From positions 1 through 9,170 of the forward strand of contig CAJXMQ010000035.1 in assembly GCA_913056225.1 (NCBI GenBank): 9,170 nt of DNA, written 5' to 3'. Below, one piece after another: positions 1-5,436 of this stretch. Origin of the DNA: an uncultured Micrococcales bacterium (GTDB taxonomy: Bacteria; Actinomycetota; Actinomycetes; Actinomycetales; Microbacteriaceae). The notes beneath the pieces are model-generated. The model was not told the origin of the DNA. It worked only from the letters and a program-made list of their open reading frames with translations, and made no database searches. Positions within the stretch are counted from its first letter, which is position 1; every line of letters starts with the position of its first letter. The translations under genes were made by a program, and so were the position numbers.

Positions 1-1626
1 TGTCATAATGGTCCAACCGCTAATCCTTGTGGTGAATGTGAAAGCTGTGTGGAGCTTGGTCGAGGTGGTAATGGGTCACTTGATGTGGTTGAGATAGACG
101 CCGCCAGTCATAACGGTGTTGATGATGCAAGAGACCTTCGTGAGCGTGCGATCTTTGCTCCAGCTCGCGATCGCTACAAAATTTTTATCCTTGATGAGGC
201 ACACATGGTTACCCCGCAAGGTTTCAATGCTCTGCTAAAAATCGTTGAAGAGCCACCAGAGCATGTGAAGTTTATTTTTGCCACTACCGAGCCAGATAAG
301 GTCATCTCCACCATCCGCTCAAGAACCCATCACTATCCGTTTAGGTTGGTTGCCACCGCAGAGATGTTGGACTATTTGGTTCAAGTGCTTGAGAGTGAAA
401 AAGTGGAAGTCGAAGATGGTGTTCTGCCTCTTGTTGTTAGAGCTGGGGGAGGCTCGGTTAGAGACACACTGTCACTCCTAGACCAGTTGGTTGCTGGTAG
501 TGAGAACAACTTGGTGAAATACGAAAGAGCTGTTGGTCTGTTGGGCTTCACTCACGAGTCTTTGCTCAGTGAAATCATCGATGCCTTTAGTGGTAACGAC
601 GGAGCAAAGGCTTTTGAAGCAATTGACAAGGTGATTCAGACTGGTCAGGACGCTAGAAGGTTTTTGGATGACTTGCTAGAGCGCCTCAGAGATTTGATTA
701 TTGCCATGAACCTCGGAGATCAGGCAGAGAGAGTCTTGCGGGGAATGGCCCCAGAGCAAATTGAAAGAATCACCATCCAGGCCTCTAAATTTGGTGAGCG
801 TCAGCTGGCGGAAATTGCAGAGACCGTGAATCAGTCTTTGCAGGAATTCAGTGGTGCCACATCCCCAAGACTTCACCTGGAGCTTTTATGTGCGAAAGTG
901 TTGGTTTCCGCAAAGCCATCTCATCAGGCAACAGCTGCAGCCAGATCAGATGCTCCATCTGAACCTGCGGAGAATGCGCCCCAGAAATCTAAGTCATCGG
1001 AAACCAAAACTGCAGAAAGTCCTGCACCGACAAAAACCCCAGAGCCCATAAAGCCAAAACAGCCCGAGAAGGCAGAGAAAGCTCAGACTCAGGATCCAGA
1101 GAGCTACTCAGCTCAGGATTTCAAAGACAACTGGGATGAGGTTTTGGAAAGGCTTGCCAAGGCTTCAAGATCAGCCTGGGCAGTCGCCTTCACCACCAAG
1201 GTTGTGGATTATCAAAACGGTGTTCTGACTTTGTTGTTTCAATCTAATAATGATGTTGAGAATTTCAAGAAAGCCGGTAACGCAGCAGAAGCACTCCGTC
1301 AGCAAATATTTGAGCTCATGGGCGTCAGAGTGAAATACAAAGCGCGGATTGCCGAGCAGGCATCTAAGCCTGCGCCAAAAGTGGAACCAGCCCCTGTTGC
1401 ACAACAGCAAGAATCAAGCCAGGAATCAGAGCCCGAACAGACGCCGGAGGATTCCGAAAAAACTCCCGATGCTGATGCACCACCCGAGACCGAGCCGGAT
1501 ATCCCGCAACCTCAGGAGGAGACCAGCGAGCCCGAAGCGCCAAAAGCTGATGAAACCGAGGAAAAACAAGGTGAGAGCATTCTCAGAGATGTACTGGGTG
1601 CGAAGCCGATAGATGAGGATCAGTAG
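1..1626 (+). CDS. dnaX: DNA polymerase III subunit gamma/tau, 5' partial
   Basis: This is the clamp-loader ATPase of the replicative polymerase; it loads the beta clamp and ties polymerase cores to the helicase. The frame is open from base 1, so the gene starts upstream and the Walker A loop is missing. The visible 541 residues begin with the zinc module C1-x8-C10-x2-C13-x2-C16, exactly the DnaX spacing. Then come the Walker B box (ILDEAH, D65-E66), sensor 1 (FATTE, T95-T96), the SRT arginine-finger region (S107-R108) and sensor 2 (GGSVRD, R154). The collar domain runs to about residue 300. A Pro/Glu/Lys-rich linker (about 305-368) leads to a folded tau-type domain (about 370-450) starting DFKDNWDEVLERL. 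A second, very acidic Pro/Glu-rich tail of about 90 residues ends the protein. The TAG stop abuts the recR start. Roughly 60 N-terminal residues are missing, judged from the usual position of the zinc module. Confidence 0.96.
   Translation, partial: CHNGPTANPCGECESCVELGRGGNGSLDVVEIDAASHNGVDDARDLRERAIFAPARDRYKIFILDEAHMVTPQGFNALLKIVEEPPEHVKFIFATTEPDKVISTIRSRTHHYPFRLVATAEMLDYLVQVLESEKVEVEDGVLPLVVRAGGGSVRDTLSLLDQLVAGSENNLVKYERAVGLLGFTHESLLSEIIDAFSGNDGAKAFEAIDKVIQTGQDARRFLDDLLERLRDLIIAMNLGDQAERVLRGMAPEQIERITIQASKFGERQLAEIAETVNQSLQEFSGATSPRLHLELLCAKVLVSAKPSHQATAAARSDAPSEPAENAPQKSKSSETKTAESPAPTKTPEPIKPKQPEKAEKAQTQDPESYSAQDFKDNWDEVLERLAKASRSAWAVAFTTKVVDYQNGVLTLLFQSNNDVENFKKAGNAAEALRQQIFELMGVRVKYKARIAEQASKPAPKVEPAPVAQQQESSQESEPEQTPEDSEKTPDADAPPETEPDIPQPQEETSEPEAPKADETEEKQGESILRDVLGAKPIDEDQ
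1615..1619 (+). promoter_or_regulatory. Ribosome binding site for recR
   Basis: GAGGA lies in the last codons of dnaX, 7 nt before the TTG at 1627. It supports the TTG as the recR start. Because the site is translated as part of dnaX and the start touches the dnaX stop, translation of the two genes is probably coupled. Confidence 0.6.
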
Positions 1627-2223
1627 TTGTACGACGGCGTTATTCAGGACCTAATCGATGAACTTGGCAGATTGCCAGGAGTTGGACCCAAGTCTGCCCA
1701 AAGGATTGCATTTCACCTTCTTGAAGTAGAGGAAGACCAAGCTTCTAAGCTTGCGACGGTTTTGCAGGAGGTGCGCTCAAAGGTTCGTTTTTGCGAAGAG
1801 TGTGGAAATGTCAGCGAAGAAGACAAGTGCAATTTCTGCAGCAACCCACAAAGAGATCAAACAACTATCTGTGTTGTCGAAGAGTCCAAAGACGTGCAGG
1901 CAATTGAGAGAACTAGAGAGTTCAGAGGTCGCTACCACGTTTTGGGCGGAGCTATTTCGCCGATTGCGGGAGTAGGCCCAGACCAACTTCGCATCAAGCA
2001 ATTGCTGACCAGGCTTTCTGACTCAGCAATAAATGAGGTAATCATTGCTACCAATCCAAACCTTGAGGGTGAGGCAACCGCAACCTACCTAACTCGCATG
2101 CTTGGGAGTATGGAGATTGAGGTATATAAACTTGCCAGTGGGCTTCCGGTGGGTGGAGATCTGGAATATGCAGATGAAGTAACACTGGGTCGAGCCTTTG
2201 AAGGAAAGCGTCGGGTGAACTAG
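1627..2223 (+). CDS. recR: Recombination mediator protein RecR
   Basis: RecR acts with RecF and RecO to load RecA on gapped DNA coated with single-strand binding protein. All family parts are present in 198 residues, the normal length: a helix-hairpin-helix (LPGVGPKSAQRIAFHLL, residues 16-32), a four-cysteine zinc finger (C56, C59, C68, C71), a Toprim domain starting near residue 79 with its acidic residue at E85 (CVVEESKD), the GRYHVLGG segment (101-108) and NPNLEGEAT (143-151), and the C-terminal GLPVGGDLEYADE motif (172-184). The start is TTG at 1627, directly after the dnaX TAG. The next residues, YDGVIQDLIDELG, match the usual RecR N-terminus, so no later start is credible. Many bacteria carry ybaB/ebfC between dnaX and recR; here it is absent. 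Confidence 0.97.
   Translation: MYDGVIQDLIDELGRLPGVGPKSAQRIAFHLLEVEEDQASKLATVLQEVRSKVRFCEECGNVSEEDKCNFCSNPQRDQTTICVVEESKDVQAIERTREFRGRYHVLGGAISPIAGVGPDQLRIKQLLTRLSDSAINEVIIATNPNLEGEATATYLTRMLGSMEIEVYKLASGLPVGGDLEYADEVTLGRAFEGKRRVN
2102..2130 (+). promoter_or_regulatory. Candidate sigma-70-type promoter inside recR, facing lysC
   Basis: TTGGGA (2102-2107) and TATAAA (2125-2130) are separated by exactly 17 bp. Against TTGACA and TATAAT they match 4 of 6 and 5 of 6 bases. A start near 2137 would give a leader of about 120 nt before lysC, most of it recR coding sequence. This could uncouple lysC-asd expression from dnaX-recR. It is a pattern match only; AT-rich codons for VYKL produce the -10 box. 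Confidence 0.4.
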
Positions 2224-2245
2224 ACTTTTCACTTCGCCTAGAACC

Positions 2246-2251
2246 AGGAGA
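2246..2251 (+). promoter_or_regulatory. Ribosome binding site for lysC
   Basis: AGGAGA sits 5 nt before the TTG at 2257, in the 33-bp gap after recR. It is a strong Shine-Dalgarno match and fixes the TTG as the lysC start. Confidence 0.75.
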
Positions 2252-2256
2252 ATCCG

Positions 2257-3519
2257 TTGTCCATAATCGTCCAAAAGTTTGGCGGTTCCAGTGTTGCTGA
2301 TGCTGAGAAAATCAAGCACGTAGCCCGTCTTGTTATGGAAAGCGCCAACGCTGGAAACCAGATCTGTGTGGTTGTTAGTGCGATGGGCGACACAACCGAT
2401 GAACTAATTGACCTAGCCAACAGCGTCACCGATGTCGCCAAAGGCCGGGAAATGGATATTTTGCTGTCAGCCGGAGAGCGCATATCAATGTCACTTCTGG
2501 CTTTGGCCATCAACGACATGGGCGGCAAGGCAAAAAGCTTCACTGGTTTCCAAGCCGGAATCTCAACCGATAGTCGACACGGCGAAGCACGAATCAGTCG
2601 CATTCAACCGGATCGAATCAAGCAGGCTCTTGAAAGTGGAGAGGTTGCCATCATTGCCGGCTTCCAGGGTTTTGATGCAGAGGTGAAAGACGTAACCACT
2701 CTCGGTCGTGGCGGTTCAGACACAACTGCGGTTGCAATGGCTGCTGCTTTGGGTGCGGATTTGTGTGAAATCTATACAGATGTTGACGGTGTTTACACCG
2801 CAGATCCAAGAGTGGTGCCAAGAGCGCACAGGGTTTTCGAGATAGATATTGATTCAATGCTGGAGCTTGCTGGTTCTGGCGCAAAGATTTTGCACACCCG
2901 AGCAGTCGAGTTTGCAAGAAGGCACCAGGTTGATCTGCAGGTGCGTTCAACTTTTAGCCAGGACCCTGGCACGTATGTTTATTCAAAGAAAAGAGATGAT
3001 ATGGAAGAGCCAATTGTTTCCGGTGTTGCAACTGATGACACCCAATCAAAAATAACGGTGGTAGGTGTTCCAGACATTCCGGGCAAGGCTGGGGAAATCT
3101 TCAGTGTTGTCAGTGAGGCTGGCGCGAACATTGACATGATCGTTCAAAACGTGTCCACCACTGAAGATCACCTGAGCGACATCTCATTCACCCTCCCGCA
3201 TAGCGACCGAGCGAAAGTTGTTCAGGAGCTAAAGGATCACCAGGGAGAACTGGGCTTTGCTCAAATTACCTACGATGACGACATTGGGAAACTAAGCGTT
3301 GTTGGTGCTGGCATGAAAACCCACCCGGGTGTTTCAGCAAAACTATTTAGAGCTCTTGCTCGTGCGAATGTGAACATTGAGATGATTTCTACCTCCGAGA
3401 TAAGAATCTCGGTGGTAACTCGAGCTAATCAGCTGAAGGAAGCTACCAGGATTGTTCACTCCGCATTTGAACTAGATGCCGACCAGACTGCCGTTGTTTA
3501 TGCGGGAACTGGTCGATGA
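2257..3519 (+). CDS. lysC: Aspartate kinase (aspartokinase)
   Basis: It phosphorylates L-aspartate with ATP, the entry step to lysine, diaminopimelate, threonine, methionine and isoleucine. The 420 residues match the monofunctional actinobacterial enzyme in length. The kinase domain shows VQKFGGSS (5-12) and GRGGSDTTAVAMA (from G150), followed by YTDVDGVYTADPR. Two ACT domains occupy about 265-420, and the protein ends in AVVYAGTGR as in Corynebacterium LysC. In the first ACT domain, positions tied to lysine-plus-threonine feedback in C. glutamicum align with a one-residue offset: A278, Q297, S300, S307 and S310 here correspond to A279, Q298, S301, T308 and T311. The effector-facing residues therefore look kept, with conservative T-to-S changes, and inhibition is expected. 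The start is TTG with a strong ribosome binding site. M249 lies where the separate beta subunit starts in Corynebacterium. The stop overlaps the asd start (ATGA). Confidence 0.97.
   Translation: MSIIVQKFGGSSVADAEKIKHVARLVMESANAGNQICVVVSAMGDTTDELIDLANSVTDVAKGREMDILLSAGERISMSLLALAINDMGGKAKSFTGFQAGISTDSRHGEARISRIQPDRIKQALESGEVAIIAGFQGFDAEVKDVTTLGRGGSDTTAVAMAAALGADLCEIYTDVDGVYTADPRVVPRAHRVFEIDIDSMLELAGSGAKILHTRAVEFARRHQVDLQVRSTFSQDPGTYVYSKKRDDMEEPIVSGVATDDTQSKITVVGVPDIPGKAGEIFSVVSEAGANIDMIVQNVSTTEDHLSDISFTLPHSDRAKVVQELKDHQGELGFAQITYDDDIGKLSVVGAGMKTHPGVSAKLFRALARANVNIEMISTSEIRISVVTRANQLKEATRIVHSAFELDADQTAVVYAGTGR
3001..3519 (+). other. Possible internally initiated LysC beta (regulatory) subunit
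   Basis: Corynebacterium lysC encodes a full-length alpha subunit and, from an in-frame start near codon 250, a beta subunit made of the ACT domains; the enzyme is alpha2beta2. Here an in-frame ATG is codon 249, aligned to that start (MEEPIVSGVATD). It is preceded by a purine-rich stretch, AAAGAAAAGAGATGAT. That stretch is a weak Shine-Dalgarno, so actual use is uncertain. The product would be 172 residues. Confidence 0.45.
3391..3416. repeat. Hairpin-forming inverted repeat inside lysC
   Basis: CCGAGAT (3395-3401) and ATCTCGG (3406-3412) pair perfectly around the tetraloop AAGA. Beyond one T-T mismatch, ACC (3391-3393) pairs with GGT (3414-3416). No T-run follows. It lies on codons of the conserved ACT motif STSEIRISVV, so codon constraint may explain it. 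It is about 100 nt before asd. Confidence 0.5.
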
Positions 3520-4574
3520 GGCCTAACCTGGCCCTAGTCGGTGCAACCGGGGCGGTGGGCACGGTGATGGTTGACATCATCAATAACCGCGACAACATCT
3601 GGGGAGAAATTAGATTGATTGCTTCTGCACGAAGTGCAGGCAAGCAAATCATGGTTCACGGCAAACCTGTTTCGGTGGTTGAGCTAACGCCAGAGGCATT
3701 TGACGGCATAGACATTGCGATGTTTGATGTTCCGGATGAGGTGAGTGAATTTTGGGCACCAATTGCTGCCGAACGAGGTGCGGTTGCGATAGATAACTCA
3801 GGTGCATTCAGAATGAATGATCAGGTTCCACTGGTGGTTCCTGAGGTAAACCCAGAGATGGCAAAGCAAAGACCGCTTGGCATAATTTCAAACCCAAACT
3901 GCACCACCATGACCATGATGGCCGCGCTAGGAGCCCTGCATAGGAAATGGGAGTTGACCGAGCTGGTTGTTGCAAGTTACCAGGCAGTGAGTGGTGCTGG
4001 AACAGAGGGCATTAGTCAGCTTGAAAAAGAAACCAAAGCGGTTGCCAAGGCAGAAACCCCAGGCATGAAGGCTGGCGAGGTGGCTAGGGCCATAAAAGAC
4101 GCAGGTATTGATGGATCTCTTTGGCCCGCTCCAATTGCGTTGAACGTGATTCCCGTTGCTGGCTCACCAAAGGATGGCGGACACACCTCCGAGGAGCTGA
4201 AGGTTAGAAATGAATCGAGAAAAATTCTCGGCATTGACGATTTGAAGGTAGCCGCAACCTGTGTTCGAGTCCCAGTGCAGGTCTCTCACTCACTAGCGGT
4301 GCACGCCAAATTCAATAAAAAACTTAGTGTGGATGATGTTCGCTCAGAACTTGAAAAACAACCAACCGTGGTAGTTCAAGACGATTTAGCAAACGGCATC
4401 TTCCCAACACCTGCCGAGGTTGCGGGCGAAGACCCAACCTATGTCGGCAGAATCAGGCAGAGTCTTGATTTTGATCAGTCAATTGAGATGTTTGTGGTGG
4501 GGGATAACTTGCGAAAAGGTGCGGCACTGAACACCTACGAAATCGCAGAACTGGTTGCTAAAGAGTTCAACTAG
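3516..4574 (+). CDS. asd: Aspartate-semialdehyde dehydrogenase
   Basis: It reduces aspartyl phosphate, the LysC product, to aspartate semialdehyde with NADPH. That is the branch point to diaminopimelate and lysine and to homoserine. The 352 residues match the family. The Rossmann nucleotide-binding loop is GATGAVG (9-15), the catalytic cysteine is C129 in SNPNCTT, and the catalytic histidine is H223 in GGHTSEELKVRNE. The motifs VASYQAVSGAGTEG and TCVRVPV are those of the actinobacterial enzyme. The ATG overlaps the lysC TGA in ATGA, so the two consecutive enzymes are translationally coupled; a modest GGGA lies 8 nt upstream. The 3' end overlaps the convergent metallophosphoesterase gene by 8 bp, leaving no room for a terminator between them. 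Confidence 0.97.
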   Translation: MRPNLALVGATGAVGTVMVDIINNRDNIWGEIRLIASARSAGKQIMVHGKPVSVVELTPEAFDGIDIAMFDVPDEVSEFWAPIAAERGAVAIDNSGAFRMNDQVPLVVPEVNPEMAKQRPLGIISNPNCTTMTMMAALGALHRKWELTELVVASYQAVSGAGTEGISQLEKETKAVAKAETPGMKAGEVARAIKDAGIDGSLWPAPIALNVIPVAGSPKDGGHTSEELKVRNESRKILGIDDLKVAATCVRVPVQVSHSLAVHAKFNKKLSVDDVRSELEKQPTVVVQDDLANGIFPTPAEVAGEDPTYVGRIRQSLDFDQSIEMFVVGDNLRKGAALNTYEIAELVAKEFN

Positions 4575-5436
4575 AGATTTCGATAAGCGTCACCTCGGGT
4601 GGGCAGAAAAGCCTGAAGGGTGCAAAGACACTGGTTCCTAACCCAGCGCTGACGTGCAACTCCACATCTTGGCCATCAAAGCTCCAGCTCGACCTACCCT
4701 TGGCAAACTCGACCGGCAAATCACAGTTAGTGACCAGGGCTTTGCCACCAGGCAGGCAAACCTGACCGCCGTGAGTGTGACCGGCGAGAACCAAATTGGC
4801 CCCCTGCAGGCCAAGTTGCTGAATGGCTCGGTGATAAGGGGCGTGCACCACCCCGATTTTGTAGGCAACCTTTTTGGAATCTAGTGTTTTTTGCAGTTTG
4901 GCCGGGTTATCAAACTGTTCGTGTGGGTCATCAAGCCCCATCAACTGAATCTTTTGACCATTCAGATCGATGATTTTCGAATCATTATTGAGATTCACCC
5001 AACTGCCAAAACCCTCAGTTAGTTTTTCGACCTCTAGTTGAGGAGCTTTCCTTTTGGAAGATTGCTTGGTGAGATAACCAAGTGGGTTTTTGAAAACAGG
5101 CCCTTTGTAGTCATTTCCTCCGAAAACAAAAGCTCCGGGCAAACTTAGAAGGTTTTTCAAGGCAGAAAGTACTGCGTTTTCTTGATTTAGACCTCCCAAA
5201 TTGTCTCCGGTGTTTATAACAAGGTCGGGGTTGAGCTTTGACAGAGATTTTAGAAATCTGGCTTTCTTGCGTTGCCCAGAACGAAAGTGAAGGTCGGATA
5301 TGTGCAGGATTGAAATCGGATTTTCAACCTCAGCTCTGATCTTGACTCTGCGAATTTTGAAATTGAGTCTTTCAATTAGCACCGCATACAAAAAGACCGC
5401 AACCGGAACCGCCGGAATCAGCAATAACCAGGCCAT
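4567..5436 (-). CDS. Membrane-anchored YkuE-like metallophosphoesterase
   Basis: This is a calcineurin-like phosphoesterase that hydrolyses phosphate esters with a two-metal centre; the substrate is unknown. Residues 2-21 form a hydrophobic N-terminal helix (signal anchor or uncleaved signal), probably placing the domain outside the membrane. Metal-site motifs in order: SDLH (D48, H50), NTGDN (D78), FGGNDY (N108), VVHAP (H198) and GHTHGGQ (H220, H222). The usual GNH[DE] box is GND here, lacking the histidine; I recall GSNDY in other actinobacterial members, so this is probably a subfamily trait. Its 289 residues fit the family. The ATG follows the PBP TAA with no gap (TAAATG), so coupling is likely; no strong Shine-Dalgarno is visible. 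A metallophosphoesterase after a PASTA-type PBP is a recurring actinobacterial pair (M. tuberculosis ponA2-Rv3683, from memory). A role in envelope or lipid-linked precursor metabolism is inference. Confidence 0.9.
   Translation of the reverse strand: MAWLLLIPAVPVAVFLYAVLIERLNFKIRRVKIRAEVENPISILHISDLHFRSGQRKKARFLKSLSKLNPDLVINTGDNLGGLNQENAVLSALKNLLSLPGAFVFGGNDYKGPVFKNPLGYLTKQSSKRKAPQLEVEKLTEGFGSWVNLNNDSKIIDLNGQKIQLMGLDDPHEQFDNPAKLQKTLDSKKVAYKIGVVHAPYHRAIQQLGLQGANLVLAGHTHGGQVCLPGGKALVTNCDLPVEFAKGRSSWSFDGQDVELHVSAGLGTSVFAPFRLFCPPEVTLIEISS

Noticed and set aside
49..51. GTG as the dnaX start
   Set aside because: The frame is open to base 1 and encodes the CX8CX2CX2C zinc module; the gene clearly starts upstream of the window.
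1171..1410. Antisense open frames over dnaX, recR, lysC, asd and the PBP gene
   Set aside because: They are short, lie opposite strongly recognised genes, and show no family motifs or ribosome binding sites.
1453..1465. A-rich run in dnaX as a programmed frameshift site for gamma
   Set aside because: The in-frame GAA AAA ACT is not an X-XXY-YYZ slippery heptamer of the A-AAA-AAG type, and no suitable hairpin follows. A gamma product is not supported.
1738..1753. Palindrome with two AAGCTT sites in recR
   Set aside because: The loop would be only 2 nt for the full stem, and it encodes ordinary recR residues; probably coincidence.
2137..2256. Lysine riboswitch before lysC
   Set aside because: Most of this stretch is recR coding sequence and the gap is only 33 bp; a lysine aptamer of about 170 nt does not fit.
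4216..4230. CGAGAA-AAA-TTCTCG hairpin in asd
   Set aside because: A 6-bp stem is common by chance; mentioned only for its similarity to the lysC hairpin.
4538..4582. Inverted repeat CGAAATC/GATTTCG near the asd stop as a terminator
   Set aside because: The stem is 7 bp with a 31-nt loop and no T-run; this is within chance expectation. CACC-TCG-GGTG at 4591-4601 is too short.
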